29,480 bases of DNA from a virus: IMG/VR virus record IMGVR_UViG_3300035182_000304, positions 1 through 29,480 of that record. One strand, given 5' to 3'. Below are positions 8,301 through 16,805 of this stretch, in pieces (position 1 is the stretch's first letter; each line of letters starts with the position of its first letter). Below the pieces are notes generated by a model. That model saw only the letters and a list, made by a program, of their open reading frames with translations. It made no database searches and had not been told where the DNA came from. Both the position numbers and the translations under genes were made by a program.

Positions 8301-8324
8301 AATCCCACGACGCGGAGGGCCTAA
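5295..8324 (+). CDS. Tape measure protein
   Basis: A 1009-aa protein that spans the tail lumen, sets tail length and probably helps DNA entry. The N-terminal 230 residues match the lambda-like tape measure start (STQVRKSTGDLGSLADSAKA, then Ala-rich helices and KLARVAQDAAVIAGVNSSEA, with YESAYKKM and DLTDAERTQARMNEVL). Two hydrophobic stretches follow near residues 297-325 and 412-435, and then a long charged coiled-coil region (about 440-840) rich in K/E. The C-terminus has a helical hydrophobic segment (FKDLLKYIMEEIVRFLMAKA), a Gly-rich stretch and the LVGENGPERF motif typical of lambda gpH-like proteins. Its start lies inside the 3' end of the frameshift extension. Confidence 0.93.
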   Translation: MQDIATLSIDVDSTQVRKSTGDLGSLADSAKATESSVFSLEKAFVALAAALAAAKIVDMAKDATLLAARYETLGTVMTVMGNNVGLTSGQMTTLQLELEKTGISSIKARESLNMLAAAHVGMADAAKLARVAQDAAVIAGVNSSEAFETLTKSVQTGMAIQAHHLGVMVNYESAYKKMKDTVGAYNRDLTDAERTQARMNEVLSQGTKLAGAYEAAMGTAGKQLTSMVRYVENLEVSVGGLFGPAFTSAIQGATDSLKRAQDGMKAMQESGDAAILGSKIKSAFDGAVSSIVAVTKYLYDHREAILAIGIAWASISIGTKVFEMVTAITTWIAAQRAAAAASIQARLAKEADAVINAKNAISLVTLTAAEEGVIRAEIEATAAIRAKTMAANTGTVALEAMTVAGDAAKVTFSSFAGIFSVIVTVVSMAAMAMFAFRQSATKSADDAMKAGQDYKKELDEQLEAQKRFWELKSKGKKTSDAIAETVESVDRTPQIVALTKAYGELQSQQLKIAESREVLEKKRLDFHLGSGPEMEIRAYDELTTKMEKVLKLRSDIVEKANLARGGAQGIEAQRIADAAVKGGETPEEKDKSMYASELLRIELELVKAGKEKTLQSKAESEINALIVEQKQNALRWDKEAKKKDGKLNADQAQDLKDKDEAAKLVRRIEIEKELADEVTAIDASTQAKLRMADRETWSAKLKLWDESFRKMNEDRKKAGLAEFDSAKKASYIQDNTVREIPQEISRLNTELRKLEEEKGRALTFKEQIAALDELSAKIDASQAATKKLKDELKKKDDKQGDFFGGMKEGMVELGNSMSDLFTEGKKMATDFANKATDALTRFAMGGKNVFKDLLKYIMEEIVRFLMAKAVTMFISAFMGGGGKADTGTGMMPYQVGTLSGAGGYTGKLASGGPVFPGGSYLVGENGPERFNPSTPGYIIPNDQLYGGGNTQNHVQVSVTVHKDGTTSTSSSDDNSMANKIAGDVVAIVDRRISEHMRSGGKLNPTTRRA

Positions 8325-8668
8325 TGACCGCCACAACTCTGACCATTGCGCCAAGCTACTCGACCAACTTGACCGAGACCCCAGATTTGTTTCGTGCGAT
8401 AGATGGTGATGGCTACAAGAAGCGTCGAGCTAAGGGGCTCAACCCGATCCTCCAGTCTTGGGCGCTGGCCTACAGCGACCGCACAGACACACAAAGGGAC
8501 ACGATCCTCGCATTCTTTCGTGCGACCAAAGGAGTGGACTACTTTCTGTGGACTCCTCCGGGTGCGACCGAATTCCAGCGTAAGTTCCTGGCTGTCGATT
8601 GGAAGGACAACATCACGGATGCAGGTAGGCACAACATCTCCGTCACCATAGAGGAGACCCTCGGATGA
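8324..8668 (+). CDS. Minor tail protein, gpM-like
   Basis: A 114-aa protein of the lambda gpM type: N-terminal PSYSTNLTETP, then RRAKGLNPILQSWALAYSDRTDTQRDTILAFF, G.DYFLWTPPG and a C-terminal DNITDAGRHNISVTIEE strand. The tail-tip order after the tape measure (M, L, K, I, J) is preserved here. It starts at the A shared with the tape measure stop (TAATG) and overlaps the next gene by 4 bases (ATGA), so translation is coupled. It takes part in building the tail-tip complex. Confidence 0.85.
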   Translation: MTATTLTIAPSYSTNLTETPDLFRAIDGDGYKKRRAKGLNPILQSWALAYSDRTDTQRDTILAFFRATKGVDYFLWTPPGATEFQRKFLAVDWKDNITDAGRHNISVTIEETLG

Positions 8669-9348
8669 GCACAATCAAGGGAACAATACCTTCCTCCGAC
8701 TTAGCTCTGCTCGCGGGTTCGGGTCTGCTGATCTTCTGGGTCATCGACACAACGGCGATGGGCGGAAACGTAATGAGGCTCTATAACGGGAAGAATGAAC
8801 TGGGCAATGACGTCGTCTGGCAAGGCAACACTTACAATGCCTTTCCTATCGCTGGGCAAGGGTTCGATTTCAAAGGTGACGGGCCTCAAGCTAGACCCAA
8901 ACTTACTGTTGGAGACTTGGACGGATCCATTGGAGCTCTCGTCCGCCTCTTGGGTGGTATCGAAGGTGCTGTTGTGACGAGGAAGCGCACTTTCGTCAAG
9001 TATGTGGACGCTGTGAATTTTGCTGCTGGAAATGCCTCAGCGAACCCCACGATTGCTTTCGCCGACCAAATCTACCGAATCGAGCAGAAAGAACAGGAGG
9101 TCCCCGGACAGTTCCTGACCTTTACCCTTGCTAGTCCTCTGGATCGCGAGGGAGTCAAGGTTCCCAGGCGGCAGTTCCGACAGAACCTATGCGCTTGGGC
9201 TTACAAAGGCCCAGACTGTGGCTACGTCGGAGCTCTCGCTACCTGCGACAAGGGTCTGAACACAACGAACGGCTGTGCAGCGCACTTCGGAGCTACGGCT
9301 GTTCTGCCAGCTGGGCTCTTCCCTTCAGTGGGGTTGGTTGATGCTTAA
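8665..9348 (+). CDS. Minor tail protein, gpL-like with four cysteines
   Basis: A 227-aa protein of the lambda gpL family. The N-terminal half is beta-rich, with QGNTYNAFPIAGQGFDFKGDG and RPKLTVGDLDGSIGALV. The C-terminal part carries DREGVKVPRRQFRQNLC and four cysteines at about residues 176, 185, 194 and 204. In lambda gpL, four cysteines of this region bind an iron-sulfur cluster in the tail tip; that this protein does the same is inferred from the conserved spacing. It forms part of the tail hub. The 3' end overlaps the K-like gene by 8 bases. Confidence 0.87.
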   Translation: MSTIKGTIPSSDLALLAGSGLLIFWVIDTTAMGGNVMRLYNGKNELGNDVVWQGNTYNAFPIAGQGFDFKGDGPQARPKLTVGDLDGSIGALVRLLGGIEGAVVTRKRTFVKYVDAVNFAAGNASANPTIAFADQIYRIEQKEQEVPGQFLTFTLASPLDREGVKVPRRQFRQNLCAWAYKGPDCGYVGALATCDKGLNTTNGCAAHFGATAVLPAGLFPSVGLVDA

Positions 9349-10045
9349 CGAACGCTTGCGGAAGGAGATCCGCGCACACGCTGAATTAACGAACAAGAAG
9401 GAGTGCTGTGGCCTCCTCGTTCGGGTCGGAGAAGATCTCCTTTACTATCCATGCGGGAATCTTGCTTTGCGAGACTCTGAGTTCATCATGGATCCCAAGG
9501 ATGCGATGTTGGCGGAGGAAGCTGGAGAGATCGTCGCTGTTGTCCACAGTCACCCCTACACGCCACCGGAACCGACCCAGCCTGACCTGGTCTCTATGGA
9601 AGCTTCCGGACTTCCTTGGGTCATTGTGAATTGGCCTACTCTCGAGATCCGAGAACACACTCCGGTAGGCTACGTCGCTCCGCTCATCGGTCGCGTCTTC
9701 TCGCACCACATACTGGACTGCTTCACTCTCATTCGGGACTACTACAAGCAGACCCTCGATATCGATATGAAGGACTACGATCGCGAGGAGCGATGGTGGG
9801 AGCGCGGCCAGGACATCTACGTCCAGAACTACGAGGATGCTGGATTTGTGCGAGTTGACGAACCGCAGAAGCATGACGTCCTACTCATGCAGATCCACTC
9901 CCTAGTACCAAACCATGCAGCGATCTTCCTTGGGGACGGGACGATCCTCCAACATTTGCAAGGCAGACTCTCAGGAATCTATCCTTGGGGTGGTTATTGG
10001 CAGCGCAGCACCACACATGTACTACGCCACAGGAGTCGGCTATGA
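9341..10045 (+). CDS. Tail tip peptidase, gpK-like (JAMM plus NlpC/P60)
   Basis: A 234-aa protein with two catalytic domains, as in lambda gpK. Residues 1-110 are a JAB/JAMM metalloprotease-like domain with Glu21 and the full H-x-H-x10-D signature (HSHPYTPPEPTQPD, His69/His71/Asp82). Residues 120-225 are an NlpC/P60 cysteine peptidase: DC at 126-127, His192 in NHAAIFLGDG, and His205 as likely third residue. Such proteins cleave tail or peptidoglycan substrates during assembly or entry. The frame is open upstream to 9275, but only ATG 9341 excludes sequence encoding the gpL C-terminus and fits the family length. It overlaps gene I-like by 4 bases (ATGA). Confidence 0.88.
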   Translation: MLNERLRKEIRAHAELTNKKECCGLLVRVGEDLLYYPCGNLALRDSEFIMDPKDAMLAEEAGEIVAVVHSHPYTPPEPTQPDLVSMEASGLPWVIVNWPTLEIREHTPVGYVAPLIGRVFSHHILDCFTLIRDYYKQTLDIDMKDYDREERWWERGQDIYVQNYEDAGFVRVDEPQKHDVLLMQIHSLVPNHAAIFLGDGTILQHLQGRLSGIYPWGGYWQRSTTHVLRHRSRL

Positions 10046-10782
10046 ATGCGACAACGTTCGAAGGCTCATACATGATGTATGGAAGAAGCCTTCATAACCA
10101 GAAAACCAGAGTGTTGCTTTATGGACATCTGCGAAAGAAGTTTGGAAAGCTGCACGAGCTCTCCATCAGTAGCCCAGCAGAAGCTGTCAGAGCTTTGTCT
10201 CGCCGCTTCCCTGGGTTCTTCAAGGCGGTTCGCTTCCACCAACCTGGGTTCGCTGTGTTCATCGGCAGAGATAATATTGAGGAACGCTGCCTGACAATGT
10301 GCAACGGTGGTGAGGATATTAAGATCGTCCCACTGACTTCTGGTGCAGGCAACGCTAATTGGATGCAGGTCATTGTAGGTGCTGTCTTAATTGCAGCTGG
10401 TGTCGTGATCGGCTACACGACTGGCTGGTCTGGCGTTGGACTCACCGTAGCCAAGGGATTCATCACTGCTGGCGCAGCCATGATCATCGGTGGTGTTGCA
10501 AACATGCTCTTCGCTCCTTCACCTCCGGACGCTCCACAAGAATCCGACGGCCACAAACCCAGCTACTTGTTCAATGGGCCTGTGAACACCTATGCTCAGG
10601 GACACTGCGTACCTGTGCTTCTTGGTGGTCCGCTCCGCGTTGGAAGCTGTGTAATCTCTGCATCTCTTGTTGCGGAGGAGTGGAATGAGGGTGGCGGTTC
10701 TGATCCGAACGATAGCACGACTAGTGATTCTGGTATTGATGATGGTTTTGGTATTCACCGTTGGCGTGTGAAGACGACTTAG
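10042..10782 (+). CDS. Tail assembly protein, gpI-like
   Basis: A 246-aa protein. Residues 20-90 (TRVLLYGHLRKKFGKLHELSI, then ALSRRFPGFFKAV) look like the beta-grasp, ubiquitin-like N-terminal domain of lambda gpI. Residues 110-160 form a Gly/Ala/Val-rich hydrophobic stretch (MQVIVGAVLIAAGVVIGY and later AAMIIGGVANMLFAPSPP) typical of the family. The C-terminus has FNGPVNTYAQGHCVPVLLGG and ends in an acidic Ser/Asp/Gly-rich tail. The start ATG at 10042 overlaps the K-like stop as ATGA; an in-frame extension to 9985 is not supported by a ribosome site. K and I form a JAMM plus ubiquitin-like pair known from lambdoid tails. Confidence 0.85.
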   Translation: MNATTFEGSYMMYGRSLHNQKTRVLLYGHLRKKFGKLHELSISSPAEAVRALSRRFPGFFKAVRFHQPGFAVFIGRDNIEERCLTMCNGGEDIKIVPLTSGAGNANWMQVIVGAVLIAAGVVIGYTTGWSGVGLTVAKGFITAGAAMIIGGVANMLFAPSPPDAPQESDGHKPSYLFNGPVNTYAQGHCVPVLLGGPLRVGSCVISASLVAEEWNEGGGSDPNDSTTSDSGIDDGFGIHRWRVKTT

Positions 10783-10790
10783 GAGCTGGG

Positions 10791-13313
10791 ATGTTTCGGA
10801 TCGCTGGTTCTGGTGGTGGTGGTGGCAAGAGTGGTGGTGGTGCTCAACACACGCCAGTCGAAGATCCCGATTCCCTTAACGTCAAGTCCAGAGCTCGTGT
10901 TCTAGAGGTTATCTCTGAGGGACCAATTCAGGGTCTCGTAGACGGACTAAAGTCTGTATATCTCGACGACACTGTTCTCCAGAATGGAGACGGAAGCTTC
11001 AATTTTAAAGACGTTACTCTTCTCTCGACGACCGGGACACCTACACAGGGCTACATCACAGGGTTCCCTTCCGCCGAGGCTGAGGTTGGGGTCGATCAGG
11101 AAGTTCGTCTAGATACACCAGTGATAAGGTCCTTTGCAGACTCGACGGTTGATGCGATCAGAGTGACGCTGAATTTCCCACAAATGGAAAAAGTCAATTC
11201 CAGCAATGGAGACATTCACGGGACGACCGTTCAGATGGCGATCGACGTCCAGGCTAATGGTGGCGGCTACCAGAACAAGGTTCTGGATACCATTACTGGG
11301 AAAGCGACCTCTGCTTACGAGCGTAGCTACCGCATTGAGCTTCCCAAACCTGGTCCTTGGGACATAAAGGTCCGACGAGTTACAGCGGACAATCACTCCG
11401 CGACGCTCATGAACCAATCGCGCTGGAAGTCCTACACCAAGATCACCGATAAGAAGCTCTCCTTTCCTAACTCTGCGATCATCGCTCTCCAGATGAATGC
11501 CGAGGTTTTCTCTTCCATCCCAACGCGTGGCTACGAAGCTTGTGGACTCATCTGTCGCGTGCCGACCTCTTACACAGCTCCTGTCTACAATCCAACGACA
11601 AAACTCTGGTCGGATCCCGTTAATACTGGAACCTGGGATGGATCTTTCAAGCTCAGTTGGACGAACAACCCCGCCTACTTGCTGATGGAGTTGCTCACCA
11701 ATCCTCGCTGGGGAATGGGTGAGTATGTTAAGGACACTGACCTCGACAAGTGGGCTATTGAGGCTATTGGTAGATATTGCGACGGGATGGTTCCCGACGG
11801 CAAGGGTGGAACTGAGCCTCGTTTCAGGCTGGCGCTGTATCTGCAGACTCAGGAAGACGCTTACAAGGTGGTCCAGAACATCTGCTCAACCTTCCGTGCA
11901 ATGAGTTTCTGGGGTGGGGACCGAATGTTCTTGGCCCAGGACTCACCTGCTACAAGCATTGCCGCTCTGTATACCAATGCAAATGTCCTCGACGGAGTCT
12001 TCACTTACTCCTCAGCGCCACTGTCTTCCAAGCACTCCGTCGCCACCGTGAGTTGGAACAACCCAGCAAACAACTACAAAACCGAGCGAGAGTACGTAGA
12101 GCGGAAGGCTTCAGTTGACCGCTACGGGATTCGGCAAACCGACATCGCTGCGATGGGGTGTATCTGGCAAGGACAGGCCCACCGTCAAGGGGATTGGGCT
12201 CTTTACAGCGAATGGGCAGAAGGGGAGACAGCCACCTGGCGGACGGACCTCGAAGGCCTTTGTGCGGGACCCTTCGAGGTGATTAACTTATGCGATACAA
12301 ACCGTACCGGTTTGCGCATCGGTGGACGTATCGTAGCGGCGACAGCGACCCAAGTTACGATCGACTCGGCTGTAGCGATTGACTCCACCGAAAACCCTCT
12401 ATTGTCCGTGATGCTTTCCGACGGGACGATCGCTACGAAGGGTATCACGAACGCCACAGGATCCTACACAGTCCTGAATTTAGCATCAGCTCTAACCTCA
12501 GTTCCGGTATCCGATAGTCCTTGGGCACTATCCACCGACTCACTCGTTCCGCTCACAATGCGAATTCTCAGCATAGTAGAGATAGATCCCAATACTTATG
12601 AGCACATTGCGGTTATCCATGACCCCAATAAATACAGTGCCGTTGAGCTTGGGATAGAGTTGGAATCCAAACCCACCTCACTGAACGATAGCAACCTAAC
12701 ACCTACCGCTCCGACTGCGCTTTTGGTCACCGAGAACTTGTACAATTCTGGCTTCGATCTGAAGACGAATATTCACGTCGAATGGACTGGAAGCCTAATT
12801 GACAAAACCTACTCCGTCGAATATCGCAAGGACTCCGGCAACTGGACTGTGCTTCCTGAGGTATCCGCTCATAGAGCAGACATCGCAGACGTAATACCTG
12901 GTAGCTTGTACGAAATCCGAGTCGCCGCTTTGAACTTATTGAAGAGATCCCCTTATAGCGCCGTCAGTTCATACATAGTGCTGGGCAAGACCATGCCTCC
13001 AGCCGACGTCACAGGTTTCACGATCGACTACAAGGCATTCGGTGTGACGCTGAAATGGAATCCCAACCCGGACCTAGACCTCGATGGTTACGAGATCAGG
13101 AATGGATCTGTATGGGACTCCGCCACGTTCCTGAACTACGGATCTTCGACGAGCTTCACGATTCCCCTCACCGCCAGTGGGTCTTCACAGTTCTTGATAA
13201 AGGCGAAGGACACCTCTGGGAACTACTCGATTACTGCAGCTTCGGCAAACGTCACCATCACACCAACTACACCAGCTACCTTGACGATGACGGTTTCTGC
13301 CATTAAGCCTTGA
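10791..13313 (+). CDS. Central tail-tip protein J (host specificity)
   Basis: An 840-aa protein. ATG 10791 is chosen because TAGGAGCTGGG precedes it at good spacing; the frame is open back to a TTG at 10761. The Gly-rich start and the stretch LNVKSRARVLEVISEGPIQGL with VYLDDTVLQNGDG are hallmarks of lambda J and its relatives. Further J features are NPAYLLMELLTNPRWGMGEYV, SFWGGDRMFLAQDSP and WNNPANNYKTEREYVE. The C-terminal third (about residues 630-830) holds two fibronectin-III-like domains (IHVEWTGSLIDKTYSVEYRK and VTLKWNPNPDLDLDGYEI). The protein forms the hub of the tail tip and, with the next gene product, probably contacts the host receptor. Confidence 0.93.
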   Translation: MFRIAGSGGGGGKSGGGAQHTPVEDPDSLNVKSRARVLEVISEGPIQGLVDGLKSVYLDDTVLQNGDGSFNFKDVTLLSTTGTPTQGYITGFPSAEAEVGVDQEVRLDTPVIRSFADSTVDAIRVTLNFPQMEKVNSSNGDIHGTTVQMAIDVQANGGGYQNKVLDTITGKATSAYERSYRIELPKPGPWDIKVRRVTADNHSATLMNQSRWKSYTKITDKKLSFPNSAIIALQMNAEVFSSIPTRGYEACGLICRVPTSYTAPVYNPTTKLWSDPVNTGTWDGSFKLSWTNNPAYLLMELLTNPRWGMGEYVKDTDLDKWAIEAIGRYCDGMVPDGKGGTEPRFRLALYLQTQEDAYKVVQNICSTFRAMSFWGGDRMFLAQDSPATSIAALYTNANVLDGVFTYSSAPLSSKHSVATVSWNNPANNYKTEREYVERKASVDRYGIRQTDIAAMGCIWQGQAHRQGDWALYSEWAEGETATWRTDLEGLCAGPFEVINLCDTNRTGLRIGGRIVAATATQVTIDSAVAIDSTENPLLSVMLSDGTIATKGITNATGSYTVLNLASALTSVPVSDSPWALSTDSLVPLTMRILSIVEIDPNTYEHIAVIHDPNKYSAVELGIELESKPTSLNDSNLTPTAPTALLVTENLYNSGFDLKTNIHVEWTGSLIDKTYSVEYRKDSGNWTVLPEVSAHRADIADVIPGSLYEIRVAALNLLKRSPYSAVSSYIVLGKTMPPADVTGFTIDYKAFGVTLKWNPNPDLDLDGYEIRNGSVWDSATFLNYGSSTSFTIPLTASGSSQFLIKAKDTSGNYSITAASANVTITPTTPATLTMTVSAIKP

Positions 13314-13323
13314 GGAGACCCTT

Positions 13324-16300
13324 GTGCCCTATCGCTTGCCCTACCAAGACGATTCCTCTGTATTGCAGAACAATAGCGGGACTCCTCGGGTCGTGAACCC
13401 GAAGTGGCTCACGTTCAACTGGACACACAACGACACGAATCCCGCTGGCTCACTCAAGAGTTTCAGGCTGGTGGTCTACAAGGGAACCGATCCGAACCTG
13501 TCCTCGAACTATATCGTCGAGCCCATTATGATCCCCGCCACCGAGACCTCGGCTGTGGTCCCTGTTTTGGTCGCGGATCAGGTCACGGTCTTTGGCGCGA
13601 TTCAGGCAGTATATGTCAACGGCAACGAGTCCTCTTGGCGCACCATCAGCGGGACAATCGTGGTCGATCCCGATACGGTCTCCCTCAAGGACGCAGCAGG
13701 GGTCACGGCGATCCAGGCCAGTGTGAACGACATTGTCTCGGACGATGTGCTGGACACCAGCGAGAAGGCTCATTTTAACCTCGTATACACGACGGTCACA
13801 CAGGAACAGACCAGCGTGGACGCTCAGGCCACGAACTTCAGTGGCATAGTTGCCGTCACCACGGCCAAGACCTCCTACGATAACGCCGTCACAAATCTGA
13901 CCGCATATGTCAACGCTCTGAGCCCTGCATTCACGGACTTCACCTTGAACACACCACTCGGGGTCGGTGGTGGTGCCACAATGCGAACCAAGTTCGCCCT
14001 CGTGTTCAGCACCCGAGAGGCTCTGCTCAAAGCAGTTGCTGACGCCCAGAAAGCTCTGGCGGATGCGGCTCAGAGTGGTGTCATCGTCCCAAATCCAAAC
14101 TTCGATCAGGACATGAACTCCACTTGGCCCAACATGACGCAGATAGCTGCGGCTTCAGCTCCCGCAGGGTGCCCAACGCCGTTCTGTGGTCGAGCGCAAG
14201 CGCGGGATCAAATTGCCGGGCCTCGATTCCCTGTTACACCTGGGGCGCAAATTTATTACGAAGCATGGATTGACACGACACAAACCACCCATACGGCATC
14301 ATTTGGTCTGTATTTCCGAGATGCCGCTAACAATCTTTTCATGGGAGTCTATGGCGCAACCGCACCCGCTGGGTCAGCGTGGGCGAAGCGAAGTGCAACT
14401 TTAACGGTCCCGGCGGGAGCGGTGTCGGCTCATTGCTTCTGCCAGATAGAAGCAACCTCGTCCTTCGGTAGCGCCTACTTCACCGGACTACGGGTGAGTG
14501 AGGGCATCCCAGCGCAGACCGGCGTCAACACGATCAATGATCCCGACACCCTGACCACGGGCGAGAAGCCGCAGATCATCCTGGACTACAACGCGGTCAC
14601 GGGTGAGAACGCGGACCTCGTGAACAAGGCTGGAACCTATGGCGTGAGCCATGGGACCTATGACACGGCCTATTCCGCGCTGCTGTCCTACCTGTCCACG
14701 CTCACCAGCCCCACAGCCTGGAACTCCCTGAGTGGCACCACGGCGCTCGGAACTGGCAATCGCGTGGCCCTTTGGAACCCGAAGTGGACCGCCGTGAAGA
14801 ACGCCGCCGCCGATCTGCGGAACGCCATCGCGGTGGGCACGGCGCAGAACGCGATCAGCACGGCGGCGACGGATGCCACGAACAAGGCCAATGCCGCGCA
14901 ACTCGCTTCCCAGCCGCATCAGGTGGCATGGGCCTATGCGTCGAAGCCTGCGCTGCCAGATCCTGCTTACCCAGCTGGTTACTACGCGATCACCACGGAC
15001 GCTCGCACAGTGCAGGTAAGCGCGGCTGGCACGGCGTGGACGGACGTGCTGGTGGCGACAACAGGGCTCTTCGGGCAGTTGTTTGCGAACCAGCTAACGG
15101 TCGCTAACTTCGACAATCTGATTCCCAACCCTAACAGCGATCAGGCCCCTCCTGCGGGTGGATGGCCACCCGGATCTTTTGAGAGTGCTGGTTTATTGGT
15201 AAATCCCTCATATGCACACACTGGGAATAGTTGCCGGGTTGTCAGTGATTACACCGGCAACACGGTTACAAAAGGAATCCAAGTAACTCCAGTTATTCCT
15301 TGTGCAGTGGGTGACCAGTTCCTCGGTCAGTTCTGGGCGTTTTCCGGTTCAGCAACGGGCGCAGCAGGTCTCTATATTTCATGGCGCAACGCTTCATATT
15401 CGGAGGTTGCTTCAACTTTCTTAACGACGCCCCTTACGGGGGTCTATGCGAAGAGTAGTTTTATCGCCCAGGCTCCATCCGGGCTCGGTGTTATCGGTTT
15501 CTCGGTCTCTATAGCAGGCTACAGCATTCGTAACCAAGACGTGTTCTTTGACGATCTATATTTCCGACGAATGGCGGATGCAAACCTCATCGTGGACGGC
15601 ACGCTCCAGGCTCTCGTGGCGCGGGTGCCGTTGCTCTACTCGCTGGACATGCGGAGCGGTTCGGACGCGAGCGGATACCAGGCGGGAACGGCCAACTCGG
15701 CACCCATTGGGTACAGGATCAGCGCGGGTGGTTTTACTTCGACCGCAATCGGTGGCACAACATTCACCGCGCAGGTAGAGCTTGGCTATGGCGTCAATTT
15801 TGGGGGTTATCAAGTTGGACCACTAACTGCTCGTGCCATGAGCGCCATTGGTGACAACGGCCAAACAGGAACCTCGTTCCGGTGCTGGTATCGCGGGAGC
15901 AACGACCCTGGCACCCTTCAGGGGGCTCCGAATATCGCGCGCTTCTATGTTCAATCGGCATGGCAGAATACGAGTACTGGCCGCTTCATGCTGAATTTCT
16001 TTCTTCGCCCAGCCGCCTATACAGACAACTTTGATGGGATGCGTTACGCCAAGATTGAGTTCTGGCGAGGGAATACATCATCAGCCACAAAGATAATGAC
16101 CAGCTATTGCAACCTTCCAGATCGCCTTTACTACAGCACTACAGATAGCGACCCAGGCAATGCTTCAGCAGCAAGCGTATACTTTGAAAATGACACAACC
16201 TCCGGAATCCTTTCTGGGAATGACCCAAGATTCTTCTTATTCATAACTATCTACAATGCTGCGGGACCATCTGCTTCGGCCTGGTTCGTTCCCCCATCAG

Positions 16301-16794
16301 CATTAGAAACGGATTGGACTCAGCAAACTTCTTCACCATTCTCTGGTGGTTCGTCTGGTGGTGGGGGTGGGGGTGGAATCAATGGCGGTGGCACTTGCCC
16401 AGCTCCCGACGTGCCTTTGCTCATGGCCGACGGCACCGAGAAGCCAGCTGGACAGATCCGCGTCGGCGACCGTGTCGTAGCCTGGGATGAGGCGGCTGGG
16501 TGCGAGTGCATAGAGGAAGTCACCTTCGTTGAGCGCGGTGAGAATACGGTCGCCAGACTCTATCTGGACAATGGGCAGGATGGTCGCTTCGCTATGAATC
16601 ACCGGTTCCTCACCCACCACGGCGAATGGACCGAACTTCAGCACTTGCACGCTGGCGAAAAATTGCATGGCGCATCCGTTGTCTGCGTCCAGCCGCTCGG
16701 CTTCGCAGAAGTAGTGAAGATCACCGTCAACCGCGTCCACACCTACATCACGCTCGGCGTGGTATCTCACAATGTGAAGGCCCTCATCACCTAA
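13324..16794 (+). CDS. Modular tail fibre with C-terminal Hint domain
   Basis: A 1156-aa protein starting at GTG 13324 after TGAGGAG. Visible modules in order: a fibronectin-like N-terminus (20-115); an alpha-helical module (135-248); a beta module opening with VPNPNFDQ (about 255-395); a second helical module (402-515); a second beta module opening with IPNPNSDQ (about 600-755), resembling carbohydrate-binding folds; a 200-residue distal beta domain; a Gly linker (1007-1024); and a Hint domain (1025-1156). The Hint part has the nucleophile Cys1025, PLLMADGTEKPAGQIRVGDRV, MNHRFLTHHGEW (block B-like) and HTYITLGVVSHN with His1149-Asn1150, then six residues. No endonuclease is inserted and the residue after Asn is Val, so cleavage rather than splicing is expected. 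It probably binds the host surface. Confidence 0.85.
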   Translation: MPYRLPYQDDSSVLQNNSGTPRVVNPKWLTFNWTHNDTNPAGSLKSFRLVVYKGTDPNLSSNYIVEPIMIPATETSAVVPVLVADQVTVFGAIQAVYVNGNESSWRTISGTIVVDPDTVSLKDAAGVTAIQASVNDIVSDDVLDTSEKAHFNLVYTTVTQEQTSVDAQATNFSGIVAVTTAKTSYDNAVTNLTAYVNALSPAFTDFTLNTPLGVGGGATMRTKFALVFSTREALLKAVADAQKALADAAQSGVIVPNPNFDQDMNSTWPNMTQIAAASAPAGCPTPFCGRAQARDQIAGPRFPVTPGAQIYYEAWIDTTQTTHTASFGLYFRDAANNLFMGVYGATAPAGSAWAKRSATLTVPAGAVSAHCFCQIEATSSFGSAYFTGLRVSEGIPAQTGVNTINDPDTLTTGEKPQIILDYNAVTGENADLVNKAGTYGVSHGTYDTAYSALLSYLSTLTSPTAWNSLSGTTALGTGNRVALWNPKWTAVKNAAADLRNAIAVGTAQNAISTAATDATNKANAAQLASQPHQVAWAYASKPALPDPAYPAGYYAITTDARTVQVSAAGTAWTDVLVATTGLFGQLFANQLTVANFDNLIPNPNSDQAPPAGGWPPGSFESAGLLVNPSYAHTGNSCRVVSDYTGNTVTKGIQVTPVIPCAVGDQFLGQFWAFSGSATGAAGLYISWRNASYSEVASTFLTTPLTGVYAKSSFIAQAPSGLGVIGFSVSIAGYSIRNQDVFFDDLYFRRMADANLIVDGTLQALVARVPLLYSLDMRSGSDASGYQAGTANSAPIGYRISAGGFTSTAIGGTTFTAQVELGYGVNFGGYQVGPLTARAMSAIGDNGQTGTSFRCWYRGSNDPGTLQGAPNIARFYVQSAWQNTSTGRFMLNFFLRPAAYTDNFDGMRYAKIEFWRGNTSSATKIMTSYCNLPDRLYYSTTDSDPGNASAASVYFENDTTSGILSGNDPRFFLFITIYNAAGPSASAWFVPPSALETDWTQQTSSPFSGGSSGGGGGGGINGGGTCPAPDVPLLMADGTEKPAGQIRVGDRVVAWDEAAGCECIEEVTFVERGENTVARLYLDNGQDGRFAMNHRFLTHHGEWTELQHLHAGEKLHGASVVCVQPLGFAEVVKITVNRVHTYITLGVVSHNVKALIT

Positions 16795-16805
16795 TAGGAG
16801 CCACC

